Positions 48,112-57,226 of a stretch of DNA of 57,226 nucleotides are shown in pieces. The number at the start of each line of letters is the position of its first letter. The first letter of the stretch is position 1. A program made the translations under genes and the position numbers. Source of the DNA: an uncultured bacterium (lineage in GTDB: Bacteria > Acidobacteriota > Aminicenantia > Aminicenantales > Saccharicenantaceae). Where the stretch lies: contig CALEUG010000040.1 in the NCBI GenBank assembly GCA_937920515.1, positions 1 to 57,226 of the forward strand, read 5' to 3'. The notes beneath the pieces were generated by a model. That model ran no database searches. It had not been told where the DNA came from and saw only the letters and a program-made list of their open reading frames with translations.

Positions 48112-49341
48112 TTGCTCAGGCTGGACCTGGTACAGACGGTTGCTTTTGCCGGCCTGGTTCTGTTTGTCGGGTACGGACTTCGACGCTGGATAAAACCCCT
48201 GGAACGCTTCAACATACCGGCTCCGGTCGTTGGAGGTCTGCTGGTCTCCCTGGTAATGCTGGTTTTCCATCATTACCAGGTAACGCCTGTTCAATTTGAC
48301 ACCACCCTGCGTGAGCCGCTGATGATTGCTTTTTTCACCACCATCGGTTTTGCCGCCAGCCTTTCGCTGTTAAGGGTCGGCGGACCGCAGGTTTTGCTAT
48401 TCTTCCTGGCGGCCACGGTAACGGTTGTTCTCCAGAATATCCTGGGAATCATCCTGGCCTTGCCCTTTGGCCTGAATCCGCTGCTGGGGGTTATCTGCGG
48501 CTCGGTCACCCAGACCGGCGGCCCGGCCACGGCCCTGGCCTTCGGACCGGTATTTGAGCAGGCCGGGGTCCCGGCGGCCACCACGGCCGCGGTGGCCGCA
48601 GCCATTTTTGGAATAATCTCGGGCGGCTTGCTCGGCGGCCCGGTTGGCACTTTTATAATCGAAAAGAACAAGCTCAAGCGGCTGCGGGCAAAAGAACTGG
48701 AAGTCCCGGAGCTTGAGGCCGAACAGGTGGTGGAGGAGCTCCTCAGCAAGAAGCCGAACGGGGTGGCTGTGGATGAAGAGAAAAGTTCTTTTGTTCTGCT
48801 CAAGAGCGTGGTCATCATCCTGGTAGCCATGTGGGTTGGCTCCTGGGTCAGCAAGTGGTTTGCCAGCCTGGGAATAACCCTTCCGGCCTACATCGGGGCC
48901 ATGTTCGTGGCCGCCATCATAAGGAATTTTGACGACCTGACCGGCTGGCCGGGCCTGGATCAGAGAGTGATTGATGATTTGGGTCACGTGGCCCTGAACC
49001 TGTTCCTGGTGATTGCCCTGATGACCCTGAGGCTGTGGGAGCTGGCCGGGCTTTTCCTGCCAATGCTGGTGATTCTGGCCGCCCAGGTGGTGCTGGTGGC
49101 CCTGGTGGCCCTGGTTATCTTCCGGTTGATGGGCAAAGATTATGAAGCCGCCGTCATGAGCGCTGGCTATTGCGGATTTGCCCTGGGCACCACGGCCAAC
49201 GCTATGGCCAACATGAAGGCGATAGTCGAGCGCTACGGCCGGGCCCCGCGGGCCTTCCTGGTGATCCCGATGGTTGGCGCCTTTTTTATCGATTTCACCA
49301 ATGCCCTGATTATCACCATCTTCCTGAACATTTTTAAGTAG
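48112..49341 (+). CDS. GltS-like sodium/dicarboxylate (glutamate) symporter
   Basis: 409-residue carrier of the ESS family with about ten spans in two inverted halves. Seen: LDLVQTVAFAGLVLFVGYGL in span 1, FNIPAPVVGGLLVSL near 38, GSVTQTGGPATALAFGP near 145 and CGFALGTTANAMANM near 363, the two reentrant substrate loops. The start was placed at TTG 48112 because GAAAGGAG lies six bases before it and GltS proteins begin here; an upstream ATG at 48079 is the alternative. Adjacent to the hydratase operon, it may carry the dicarboxylate used there rather than glutamate. Confidence 0.9.
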   Translation: MLRLDLVQTVAFAGLVLFVGYGLRRWIKPLERFNIPAPVVGGLLVSLVMLVFHHYQVTPVQFDTTLREPLMIAFFTTIGFAASLSLLRVGGPQVLLFFLAATVTVVLQNILGIILALPFGLNPLLGVICGSVTQTGGPATALAFGPVFEQAGVPAATTAAVAAAIFGIISGGLLGGPVGTFIIEKNKLKRLRAKELEVPELEAEQVVEELLSKKPNGVAVDEEKSSFVLLKSVVIILVAMWVGSWVSKWFASLGITLPAYIGAMFVAAIIRNFDDLTGWPGLDQRVIDDLGHVALNLFLVIALMTLRLWELAGLFLPMLVILAAQVVLVALVALVIFRLMGKDYEAAVMSAGYCGFALGTTANAMANMKAIVERYGRAPRAFLVIPMVGAFFIDFTNALIITIFLNIFK

Positions 49342-49601
49342 CTCAGGGCTCCTGACTTCGGGCGGCTGATTTTAATTACTGGAAGTTGTTGGCCGGTGTT
49401 ATGTCTGAAATCCGGATTTAAAGAGTCAGAAATTCAGGCCTTTAGAATTCAGCGGACCGGGGTAGATAAATGTCCGGTGAAACCTGGTTCTATAAGCTCA
49501 CCTGGAAAAACCGGTATTACAAATTCTCTGGTTTCCGGGCCGGAAAGTCCGTAGACTCAACCCTCAAGCCTATCCAGACCGATGGCCGGGGCCGTCCGGG
49601 C

Positions 49602-50990
49602 TTAAAAATCCGGGTCGGTTATTTTCTTTTCCTGGAACTGGCCGTACTTGGAGAGAATCTTCCGGACCTCTTCGCCCTTGCCTACAACCACCAGCACAAA
49701 ATCTTTTTCCGGAAGTAGCTTGAGGGCCGCTGCCTTCAGGTCCCGGGCTTTAATCGAGTTGATTTCATTAAGGTACTTATCGTAATAATCAAAGCCCAGC
49801 CCGTAGTAGATGACCCGGAGATAAGCGCTGGCCTTGCTGCCGTTGGTTTCCAGGGTCTGCGGGAACTGCCCCAGCAGGTAATTCCGGGCGCTTTCGGCTT
49901 CTTCTTCGCTGAAGCCCTGTTCCCGGGCCTTCTTCAGCAAGTCGAAGGTGATGTCCAGCATCTCGCCGATCTTATCGTTTTTGGTATAGGAGGTGGCCAT
50001 GAAAATTCCCCCGGATTTCCAGTTCTGAAAGCTACTGCTGGCCCCGTAGGTCAGGCCGCGCTTGATACGTAACTCGGTGTTCAGCCAGGAAGTAAACCTT
50101 CCGCCCCACAGGGTATTCATCAGGCTGGCCGGCCCAGAAATGCTGTCGGCCACAGCGTAACCGGTCGAGCCCAGGGCAAAGTAGCTCTGGGTGGCATCGG
50201 GCTTGTCCACCAGGATCAGCTTCTGGCCGCGGGGGACAGGGAGAGGTGGAATTTCCAGGGACAGAGGTGAGGCCGCAGGTTTTGGCCATTGTCCGATGGT
50301 CTTATTCAGGAGTTCGAGCAAGGGTTTACGGTCTATGTCTCCGACCACGGCCATGATGGAGATATCAGGTCGAAAACGGGCAGAGAAGAATTTCTTAATT
50401 TCCTCCAGCGAAATCTTTTTCAGCGAAGAATCCGTTCCTGATGACAGCCGTCCGAAAGGGTGGTCGCCAAAGTAGGCTTTCCTGAAATAAAGGCGCAGAG
50501 CCGAGCCGGGATTGTCCTTCAGCGACTTGAGGGCGTCTGTCTTTCTGGCCAGCTCCTTCTTGAACTCATCTTCCTTGAAAGCCGGCGACATGAGGCAATC
50601 GGCGGCGATCTGCAACAGGCGGGGCAGGTGTTCGGTCATGGATTCTCCCGAGACCGAGGTATACTCTTCGGCATCCCCGATGCTCAGCCTGGCTCCCATG
50701 AAATCCAGGGCTTCGGCTATCTGCTCGGCGGTCATGGTCTTCGTACCCTTCATCAGCAGGGTGGAAGTCAGGCTGGCCAGCCCGTCCAGGCCGGCCGGTT
50801 CGGCCGCCCGCCCGGCTCCGGGTATCAATACCCGAAAACTGACCAGGGGCAGTTCCGGATTCTTAAGGTAATAGACGGTCAGGCCGTTTTTCAGGACCAG
50901 TTTTTCTGGCTTCGGCAATCTTTCAGAGGACATGGTCACCACCGGAGATAGAATTATGATAAAAAGCAACCAGGCAATTGTTCTTTTCAT
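49602..50990 (-). CDS. Exported M16-family peptidase, non-catalytic subunit
   Basis: 462 residues. Signal peptide AWLLFIIILSPVVTMSSE. Two M16 halves: the first has the fold but its zinc motif is lost (GLDGLASLTSTLLMKG where catalytic members have HxxEH). The second has the conserved RIKRGLTYGASSSF segment near 318 that contributes substrate-binding residues in partner subunits. It begins two bases after the stop of the catalytic gene, with GGAGGAAACTG as ribosome site. Together they resemble the paired PMP-like M16 enzymes of the periplasm. Confidence 0.92.
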   Translation of the reverse strand: MKRTIAWLLFIIILSPVVTMSSERLPKPEKLVLKNGLTVYYLKNPELPLVSFRVLIPGAGRAAEPAGLDGLASLTSTLLMKGTKTMTAEQIAEALDFMGARLSIGDAEEYTSVSGESMTEHLPRLLQIAADCLMSPAFKEDEFKKELARKTDALKSLKDNPGSALRLYFRKAYFGDHPFGRLSSGTDSSLKKISLEEIKKFFSARFRPDISIMAVVGDIDRKPLLELLNKTIGQWPKPAASPLSLEIPPLPVPRGQKLILVDKPDATQSYFALGSTGYAVADSISGPASLMNTLWGGRFTSWLNTELRIKRGLTYGASSSFQNWKSGGIFMATSYTKNDKIGEMLDITFDLLKKAREQGFSEEEAESARNYLLGQFPQTLETNGSKASAYLRVIYYGLGFDYYDKYLNEINSIKARDLKAAALKLLPEKDFVLVVVGKGEEVRKILSKYGQFQEKKITDPDF

Positions 50991-50992
50991 GG

Positions 50993-52315
50993 TCAGTTTC
51001 CTCCTTGCGGGATAAGCTTGCCCACGGTCTTATTGAGTTCGTGGAAATATTTCCTGGCCACGGCGGGAATGTCTTCTCGTTTTACCCGGGCATAGCGGTC
51101 AACGATGGTAAAGAGGTTCTCATAACTTCCAAACAGCAGCTCGCTGGCCCCCAGCAGGTTGGCCTTGCCGGAGTTGGTCTGCAGGCTGTAGTAAAAATCG
51201 CTGCGTACTATGTTCAGGGCCTTCTGGTATTCCTGCTCGGTTATGCCCTGTTCTATTATCCTGTTCAGCTCCTCGTCGATGATTTTCTCGATTTTATCCA
51301 GGTCGGCTCCGGGCCGGGGCTTGACGAAAATGCTGAAGAGATAGGGGTCGATTTTCTCTTCTATTCCCCCGAAAACCGAGATGGCCAGTTGCTCGTCGCG
51401 GACCAGCCGGCGGTAAAGACGGCTGCTTTCACCGCTCAGCAGCGGTTTTTCCAGGAGGGACAGGGCGAAGAAGTCAGGGTCCTGGCACCTGGGGGCGTGA
51501 TAAACCACCATAAAGGAAGGAGTCTGGGCTTCCTTCTTGATGACCACTTCTTTTCGGCCCATCTGGGGAGGTTCCTCGGTGGTGACGGGAGGCGGCGGGG
51601 TCTGGGCCGGTATGCCCGAATAATATTTCTTTATCAGCTCCAGCGTTTTCTGGCTGTCAAAGTCCCCGACCACCACCAGCACGGCGTTGTTGGGGGCATA
51701 GTAGGTGCGGTAGTACTGGATAACTTCGTCCCGGCGCCAGCTCAGGATGTCGCTCATCCAGCCGATGACGGTCCAGTGGTAGGGATGGGCCATGATGGCC
51801 GTGGCCCTGACGTTTTCCTGGAGGATGGCTTCGTTGTTGTTCTCCACGCCCATGCGCCTTTCGGAAGCTATTACCCCGCGCTCGGATTCAAAGACCTCGG
51901 GGTCGAAGATCAGACCCTGCATCCGGTCGGCTTCCATCTCCACCATCTTTTCCAGAGCGTGGGGCGGGAACCAGTCGGTGTAGGCGGTCAGGTCGTCGCT
52001 GGTGTAAGCATTGTTGGCTCCTCCGTAAAATTCCATGATCCGGTCGAACTCGCCCGGCCCGAACTTCGCGGTGCCGTTGAACATCATATGCTCGATGAAG
52101 TGAGAAACACCGGTCAGGCCCGGCCGCTCGTTTCGCGAACCAACCCTGAAAAAAGTGTAGTAGGAAATGCTGGGAATCTTGTGGTCCTCAAAGAAAATGA
52201 TTTTGAGGCCGTTGTCCAGCCGGTGAACCTTGATATCACTTTTAGTAAAGGAAGCCTGCAGGACGGCGCTCATGACCATAATCCCGAGAATAAGCAGGAA
52301 AAGTTTTCTTGGCAT
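50993..52315 (-). CDS. Exported M16-family zinc peptidase, catalytic subunit
   Basis: 440 residues, first gene of a two-gene operon. Signal peptide KLFLLILGIMVMSAVLQAS. The inverted zinc motif HFIEHMMFNGT (H-x2-EH) lies near residue 73, and the downstream Glu is within EMEADRMQGLIFDPEVFESE near 127. The second half has RLVRDEQLAISVFGG. It degrades peptides in the periplasm, probably as a heterodimer with the inactive subunit that follows. Normal length and spacing. Confidence 0.95.
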   Translation of the reverse strand: MPRKLFLLILGIMVMSAVLQASFTKSDIKVHRLDNGLKIIFFEDHKIPSISYYTFFRVGSRNERPGLTGVSHFIEHMMFNGTAKFGPGEFDRIMEFYGGANNAYTSDDLTAYTDWFPPHALEKMVEMEADRMQGLIFDPEVFESERGVIASERRMGVENNNEAILQENVRATAIMAHPYHWTVIGWMSDILSWRRDEVIQYYRTYYAPNNAVLVVVGDFDSQKTLELIKKYYSGIPAQTPPPPVTTEEPPQMGRKEVVIKKEAQTPSFMVVYHAPRCQDPDFFALSLLEKPLLSGESSRLYRRLVRDEQLAISVFGGIEEKIDPYLFSIFVKPRPGADLDKIEKIIDEELNRIIEQGITEQEYQKALNIVRSDFYYSLQTNSGKANLLGASELLFGSYENLFTIVDRYARVKREDIPAVARKYFHELNKTVGKLIPQGGN

Positions 52316-52506
52316 GTAGCCACCTCCGGATGATGATTTATGCTGACTGACAGCCTTGTCATAAGTTATAACCGAAAGTTATCAGCAAAGGCTATGATAT
52401 TCGGGCCAGCGATAAAGGTCAAGAACATTGAAGCTCTTCAGCCAAAATGATGGTAGATAAGTAGGGGAAGGATGGGAGGACCGTTAAAATCACTCCCCGC
52501 TTTCGC

Positions 52507-53211
52507 TCAGATTCTTGTCAGGAGCAGGGTCTGGGGGTCAAGCTTTAGGCGAAGCTTCTTGCTCGAGATCTGGTCGTGGTCCTTGACCAGGTTGAGGCGA
52601 ACCCGGCCGTTGTCGTGTTCCAGAGTAATTATGATGTCCAGGGAGGGCAGGTAATCCTTCAGGACAAAGGGCAGGCCCAGGTGGTCGAAGAGCGGATCTT
52701 CACCCTTGAGCGAGCAGCTGAACCAGAACTCGAGCTGCCGTTTGGTGGCAAATTGCTTGAACCGGGCCAGGTCTTCGGCACAGGGCAGGTAAAAATTAAA
52801 ACCGTCCACGATGATGGTCCGGGCGGCAAAGTTACCGGGTCCCAGCAGGGCATCTATGCTCTTCAACACCTGCTCGGTTTTCATGCCTTCCTGGCGGAAA
52901 TTCAGGATGACCCGGTTTCTCACGACCCGGTCGTGAACTTCCATCTCAGACTTCAGGTTTTCCCGGCTGGCCAGATTCTTGAACAGTTCTTCATACCAGC
53001 TGATGATGTAATCCACCCGGCTGGCGTACGAGACGTGAATTACCGGTTTTTCTTCAAACAACCGGTCCAGGGCTATCTGCACCAGACAGGCGGTCTTGCC
53101 GACACCTTTTCTGGAGGCAAAGACTCCTAAGTGGCCGGGGCCGAACCCGCCCCTGAGGTTTTTTTCCAGTGTCTTGATCGGGCTCCTGGCAGACAGAATT
53201 TTTTTGACCAT
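52507..53211 (-). CDS. RecA/KaiC-like ATPase of unknown function, downstream of the EF-G gene
   Basis: 234 residues. Walker A is ASRKGVGKTACLVQI near 32-46, preceded by the GGFGPGHLGVF strand that typifies RecA/KaiC-type proteins. Walker-B-like hydrophobic strand ARTIIVDGFNFYLP lies near 130, and later strands are LEFWFSCSL and DIIITLEHDNGRVRLNLVKDHD, again KaiC-like (final K-R hairpin). CAGGAG precedes the ATG. It starts 17 bases after the EF-G stop, so the two share a transcript. The family is not named; a translation- or regulation-linked ATPase is possible. Confidence 0.7.
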   Translation of the reverse strand: MVKKILSARSPIKTLEKNLRGGFGPGHLGVFASRKGVGKTACLVQIALDRLFEEKPVIHVSYASRVDYIISWYEELFKNLASRENLKSEMEVHDRVVRNRVILNFRQEGMKTEQVLKSIDALLGPGNFAARTIIVDGFNFYLPCAEDLARFKQFATKRQLEFWFSCSLKGEDPLFDHLGLPFVLKDYLPSLDIIITLEHDNGRVRLNLVKDHDQISSKKLRLKLDPQTLLLTRI

Positions 53212-53228
53212 TTTTTCTCCTGTGCCCG

Positions 53229-55316
53229 CTATTTCTTGTCCCCGGCTTCCAGCTTCTGCCGGTGCTCTTCCATCAGCTGCTCGGCCAGGGCTGCCGGCAG
53301 CCGGCTGTACTTTAAGAATTCCATGGTAAATTCAGCCTGGCCCTGGGTCATCGAGCGGAGAACGGTCGAGTAACCGAACATCTCGCTGAGCGGCACCTCG
53401 GCTTCTATCCTGGAATAGCTGCCGTCCTCGATGGAGCTGACGATGATGCCCCGGCGCTGGTTAAGGCTGCCAAAGACATTTCCGGAAAACTCCGAAGGTG
53501 TTTCCACCACCACCTTCATAATGGGTTCCAGGATCTGGGGCCTGGCTTTCCTGTAGGCCTGTTTGAAAGCGCCCTGGGCGGCCATCTGGAAAGCGATGTC
53601 CGAGGAATCCACCGGGTGGAATTGCCCGTCGGTCAGGACCACCCGCAGCCCGATGATTGGACTTCCTATCAGCTGTCCCTTTTTCAGCATAGCCTGGAAG
53701 CCCTTGTCGCAGGAAGGGATAAATTCCCGGGGAATGTGTCCTCCCCTGACTTCGTTGACGAACTCATACTGGCCGTCAAATGGTTCCAGGTAGCCGATGA
53801 CCCGGCCGAACTGCCCGGCCCCGCCCGTCTGTTTCTTATGAGTGTAATCAAAGTCGGCCCTGACGGTGATGGCCTCCCGGTAGGCCACCTGCGGCCGGCC
53901 CGTTACCACTTCCACCCGGTATTCCCGCTTCATCCTTTCCACGTAGACATCAAGGTGAAGTTCTCCCATTCCCTGGATTATGGTTTGCTTGGATTCGGGG
54001 TCGATGTAAACCCGGAAGGTGGGGTCTTCTCTGATGAAGCGATTTAAGGCTTTGGCCAGGCGGTCGGCCGAGAGCTTGTTGCTGGCTTCTATGGCCAGGG
54101 AAATAACCGGTTCGGGAACATAGATTGAAGTCATGGCATAATTGAGCCCCGGCGAGCAGATGGTGTCGCCCGAGGCGCAGTTAACCCCGAACAGGGCGGC
54201 GATGTCGCCGGACCCGGTCTCTTCGATATCTTCCATGTGGTCGGCATGCATCCGGACCACCCGGCCCACCTTGAATTTCTGCTTCGACCTGGTGTTGTAG
54301 AGCTCTTCGCCCTTTCTCAGACTGCCCTGGTAAATCCTGATGTAGGTCAGCTGGCCGTAGGGGCCTTCTTCCAGCTTGAAGGCATAGGCCACGCAGGGCA
54401 GGGTGGGGTCGGCTTTCAGGACGACCGGCTTTTCTTCCCGGTCGAGGTCCAGGGCGATGTTTTCCACTTCTGAGGGGTCTGGCAGGTAATTGACCACGGC
54501 GTCGAGCAGAAGCTGGACACCCTTGTTGCGGTAGGCCGAGCCCATCAGGACAGGAGTAAATTCGCGGTTTATGGTGCCTTTCCTTATGGCTCTTAGCAGC
54601 ATCTCCCGGGTTACCCGGTTTTCCAGGATGGCTTCGGTCAGCTCGTCCGAAAATAGAGAGACAGCATCCAGCAGCTCTTCCCGGTACTGCCAGGCCGGGT
54701 CTTCCAGTTCCGGCGGAATTTCTTCTTCCCTGACGACCTCGCCGTTGGGACCGTCGAAATAATAAGCTTTCATTCTGACCAGGTCGACCAGTCCCTGGAA
54801 CCTGTCTTCCAGGCCTATCGGGACCTGGAGCAGGGCTGCCCGCCTGCCCAGCTTATCGTTAATCTGGTCCTTAACCTTGAAAGGGTTAGCCCCGATGCGG
54901 TCCAGCTTGTTGACGAAGGCTATGGCCGGAACGTTGTATCTTTTGAGCTGCTTGTCCACGGTCAGCGTCTGGGACTGGACCCCTCCGACCGAGCACAGCA
55001 CCAGGATGGCCCCGTCCAGCACCCGCAGCGACCTCTCCACTTCTATGGTGAAATCCACGTGTCCCGGGGTGTCAATGATGTTAATGGAGTGTTCGTTCCA
55101 GGTGACGTTGGTGGTGGCCGAGGTTATGGTAATGCCTCGTTCCCGTTCCAGCTCCATGTAGTCCATGGTGGCCCCGCCTCCGTCTTTGCCCTTGACTTCA
55201 TGGATGCGGTGGATTTTTTTGCAGTAATAGAGAATGCGCTCGGTTAGCGTGGTCTTGCCGGAATCAATGTGGGCACTGATTCCGATGTTCCGCATTCTCC
55301 GCAAATTTTCGTTCAT
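53229..55316 (-). CDS. fusA: Elongation factor G, spd/mitochondrial-like type
   Basis: 695-residue translational GTPase. G1 is AHIDSGKTT near 15, with the [25 protein letters not shown] stretch characteristic of mtEFG1/spdEFG-type factors; G3 DTPGHVDF near 84, G4 NKLDRIG near 138, and the domain IV loop [16 protein letters not shown] near 508. Canonical EF-G has a different switch I (typically without KGKDG). In spd lineages one copy translocates and another recycles ribosomes, so this is one of at least two copies expected in the genome. The start 55316 follows a GGGTG region. Cytosolic. Confidence 0.93.
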   Translation of the reverse strand: MNENLRRMRNIGISAHIDSGKTTLTERILYYCKKIHRIHEVKGKDGGGATMDYMELERERGITITSATTNVTWNEHSINIIDTPGHVDFTIEVERSLRVLDGAILVLCSVGGVQSQTLTVDKQLKRYNVPAIAFVNKLDRIGANPFKVKDQINDKLGRRAALLQVPIGLEDRFQGLVDLVRMKAYYFDGPNGEVVREEEIPPELEDPAWQYREELLDAVSLFSDELTEAILENRVTREMLLRAIRKGTINREFTPVLMGSAYRNKGVQLLLDAVVNYLPDPSEVENIALDLDREEKPVVLKADPTLPCVAYAFKLEEGPYGQLTYIRIYQGSLRKGEELYNTRSKQKFKVGRVVRMHADHMEDIEETGSGDIAALFGVNCASGDTICSPGLNYAMTSIYVPEPVISLAIEASNKLSADRLAKALNRFIREDPTFRVYIDPESKQTIIQGMGELHLDVYVERMKREYRVEVVTGRPQVAYREAITVRADFDYTHKKQTGGAGQFGRVIGYLEPFDGQYEFVNEVRGGHIPREFIPSCDKGFQAMLKKGQLIGSPIIGLRVVLTDGQFHPVDSSDIAFQMAAQGAFKQAYRKARPQILEPIMKVVVETPSEFSGNVFGSLNQRRGIIVSSIEDGSYSRIEAEVPLSEMFGYSTVLRSMTQGQAEFTMEFLKYSRLPAALAEQLMEEHRQKLEAGDKK

Positions 55317-55440
55317 GGTAAAATTCACCCGGTTTATAAAAATGGATTATAAGCCCATTAAAGGTGAGCAATAAGATGATTAATTATCGCTTCTTGCGCC
55401 GTTATTTTACCACAGACTGCGAAAAAATCCAGAGCCGGCC

Positions 55441-56856
55441 TTACCGTTGCCCGGGTTGAGCTTCCCGCTCCAGGCGGCTGTGGCGGCGACCGTACAGGAA
55501 ATAAATGGTCAGGCCCATGGCCAGCCAGATGATAAACCGTTCCCATGCGGTCCAGGGCAGGCTGACCATCAGGTAGGCGCAGAGCAGGGCCCCCAAACCC
55601 GGCAGGTAGGGGAACATGGGCACCTTGAACGGGCGGCGGTAATCGGGGCGTTTATACCTCAGCAGGATCACCCCGGAGCAGACAATTATAAAGGCAAAAA
55701 GGGTTCCGATAGAAACCAGCTCGGAAGAGACGTTGATAGGGGTCAGGCCTGCGGCCACGCCCACGATGCCGCCGGTAATCAGGGTAGTGGCCACCGGGGT
55801 CTTGTACTTGTGATGGACCCGGCAAAAGGATGCGGGTAGCAGGCCGTCGCGAGACATGGCGAAGAAAATCCGGGGTTGTCCCATCAACAGCACCAGAAGG
55901 ACCGAGGTAATCCCGGCCAGTGCTCCCACGCTAATGATCATCGAGGCCCAGGGCTTGTTCAGTTCGTTCAGGACCAGGGCCACCGGGTCAGCCACACCCA
56001 GCCTGGTGTAATAAACGACACCGGTCATGATGGCCGAAACAGCCATGTAGAGGATGGTGGCCACCAGCAAAGAGCCCATGATTCCGATGGGCATATCCTT
56101 CTGCGGGTTGACGGTTTCTTCAGCCACGGTGGAAACAGCGTCAAAGCCGACAAAGGCCAGGAAGACGATGGCGGCTGAGGTCATAACTCCACTGAAACCG
56201 AAGGGCATGAACGGCTTCCAGTTCTCAGGGTTGACATGGGGGGCGGCCATAACAATAAAGAACAGAATAACCGCTATTTTGACAATCACGATTACCATGT
56301 TGGTCTTGGAACTTTCTTTAACCCCCCTGATCAGCACTAGCGTGAGCAACACCACGATCAGCATGGCCGGAATGTTGAAGATGCCTGGCGTTTTATCCCA
56401 GGGAGAGGCCACCCATTGCTGGGGGAGTTTGAACCCGAGGTTGTTCAGCAGGTTGACGAAGTAAGCGGACCAGCCGGTGCTGACCAGGACCGCGGCCACC
56501 ATGTATTCCAGGATCAGGTCCCAGCCGATGATCCAGCCCGGCAGCTCGCCCAGGGTGGCGTAACCGTAGGTGTAAGCTGAACCGGAGACCGGGATCATGG
56601 CTGCCAGCTCGGCATAGCAGAGAGCCGAGCAGGCGCAGGCCAGGGCAGCGATGGCGAAGGAAAGAATTATCCCCGGCCCGGAATGATGGGCGGCCTGGAC
56701 CCCGGGCAGGACAAAGATGCCAACGCCTATTATGCAGCCTATACCTATGGCCACTAAATCCCAGGCCCTCAGGGCTTTTTTCAGGGTATGACCGGCTTCG
56801 GTGGTTTCAGCCAGCAGTTCCTGGATGGGCTTGGTTCGGAATAAAGACCCGGACAT
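55441..56856 (-). CDS. APC-family amino-acid permease
   Basis: 471 residues with 12 or so membrane spans, CAT/YfnA-like. Seen: AWDLVAIGIGCIIGVGIFVLPG in span 1 with the GxGxxxG-type unwound loop, CYAELAAMIPVSGSAYTYGY near 86, and VFLAFVGFDAVSTVAEETVNPQKDMP near 235, all typical of this group. The Ala/Gly-rich C-terminal spans are intact and a basic tail ends it. TGGAGG precedes ATG 56856; 56874 is an upstream alternative. Substrate probably a cationic or small neutral amino acid. It is divergent from the truncated DUF47 gene. Confidence 0.93.
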   Translation of the reverse strand: MSGSLFRTKPIQELLAETTEAGHTLKKALRAWDLVAIGIGCIIGVGIFVLPGVQAAHHSGPGIILSFAIAALACACSALCYAELAAMIPVSGSAYTYGYATLGELPGWIIGWDLILEYMVAAVLVSTGWSAYFVNLLNNLGFKLPQQWVASPWDKTPGIFNIPAMLIVVLLTLVLIRGVKESSKTNMVIVIVKIAVILFFIVMAAPHVNPENWKPFMPFGFSGVMTSAAIVFLAFVGFDAVSTVAEETVNPQKDMPIGIMGSLLVATILYMAVSAIMTGVVYYTRLGVADPVALVLNELNKPWASMIISVGALAGITSVLLVLLMGQPRIFFAMSRDGLLPASFCRVHHKYKTPVATTLITGGIVGVAAGLTPINVSSELVSIGTLFAFIIVCSGVILLRYKRPDYRRPFKVPMFPYLPGLGALLCAYLMVSLPWTAWERFIIWLAMGLTIYFLYGRRHSRLEREAQPGQR

Positions 56857-56928
56857 TAAATTCCTCCAGAACAAAATAAGAACTCCTTATAACATACCAG
56901 GTTCAACGGGTCAATCTGCTTTCCCTGA

Positions 56929-57226
56929 AATCTTTCTGGCGGGTTTTTCATCACCCCTTCTGACCGCGAAGACATCTACCAGCTGGTGCACGAAATCGAT
57001 TACATCATCGACCTGGTGGAAAACGCCATCCACAACGTCTACCTGTACAACCTGAAGGACAAGAAGTACTTCGTGGATGATTTTGCCCATTTTGCCCGCG
57101 AAGCCACCGACAGCTTGAATCTCCTGGTAACCGGGATTTTAAAATCTCAGAAATACACCCCTTACGTCGGCAAACTGATCAGAAGCATTTACGAGCTGGA
57201 AGACAGGGGGCGACCTGGCCAATGCC
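56929..57226 (+). pseudogene. 5'-truncated DUF47 (PhoU-like) gene, running off the window
   Basis: The frame opens after TGA 56926-56928 with no start codon and enters the middle of a DUF47 phosphate-transport regulator: FFITPSDREDIYQLVHEID, then VENAIHNVYLYNL. The usual first 70 or so residues are absent. Near 57205 a run of five G shifts the frame: one fewer base would read ELEDRGDLANA, the expected helix, while the present frame gives RGRPGQC. Either a truncated, frameshifted relic or a sequence/assembly error at the edge. DUF47 normally pairs with a Pit phosphate transporter, which may lie beyond. Confidence 0.65.

Noticed and set aside
50978..52333. 451-codon plus-strand frame
   Set aside because: Long antisense shadow of the M16 catalytic gene, whose signal peptide and zinc motif are clear.

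Overview
The window reads as a chromosome segment from a Gram-negative, largely anaerobic bacterium. Outer-membrane beta-barrels, many signal peptides and M16 periplasmic peptidases point to a diderm. A tungsten-type aldehyde ferredoxin oxidoreductase and a DUF1858/DUF438/hemerythrin/PAS protein point to anaerobic or microaerobic life. The elongation factor G is of the spd/mitochondrial type, and CDP-alcohol phosphatidyltransferases with degenerate nucleotidyltransferase domains are present. Together these suggest an uncultivated lineage near Acidobacteriota, with Candidatus Aminicenantes my best guess. That placement is inference from gene content, not a phylogeny. I see no rRNA, tRNA, CRISPR array or intact transposase.

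Layout, left to right. Positions 1-8.4 kb: an exported hypothetical, mscL, a short-chain dehydrogenase, a PP-loop/NFACT-R RNA-thiolation-type protein, pyrB with a strong promoter, an exported Memo-family protein, and an RRM protein whose Shine-Dalgarno and start codon lie inside a long hairpin. Positions 8.8-14 kb: an exported RidA protein, the DUF438 sensor behind a perfect palindrome, an exported tyrosine phosphatase, a C_GCAxxG_C_C protein, and a glycosyltransferase coupled to a small membrane protein. Positions 14-22 kb: an M55 peptidase with switch-like leader hairpins, a PhoD-like protein that has lost its metal ligands, a histidine-kinase relic, and a thiM-thiE-thiL set under a textbook TPP riboswitch. 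Two degenerate copies of one dispersed repeat lie at 7629-7792 and 21630-21775.

Positions 22-30 kb: two exported proteins, then a tandem lipid-headgroup cassette of cytidylyltransferase plus CDP-alcohol phosphatidyltransferase, present twice, followed by an IspD-like enzyme whose 3' end overlaps the cassette, and truD. Positions 30-33.5 kb: bacterioferritin, a Maf-RlmD fusion and pyrE.

Positions 33.5-41 kb hold the most interesting system. A sigma-54 activator with a degenerate receiver domain sits just upstream of a textbook -24/-12 promoter, a second overlapping sigma-70/sigma-54 promoter, four small secreted beta-rich proteins that share a C-terminal motif, a PapD-like periplasmic chaperone, and an outer-membrane barrel with two calcium-loop SdrD-B-like repeats. 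I read this as a chaperone-assisted surface-structure or adhesin system unlike standard chaperone-usher loci.

Positions 41-57 kb: the tungsten oxidoreductase; a carboxylic-acid module (MFS transporter, isocitrate-lyase-family lyase, LeuC/LeuD-like hydratase and GltS-like carrier) consistent with dimethylmalate or methylisocitrate metabolism; a paired M16 peptidase; a RecA-like ATPase downstream of the EF-G gene; an amino-acid permease; and, at the right edge, a 5'-truncated and apparently frameshifted DUF47 gene.
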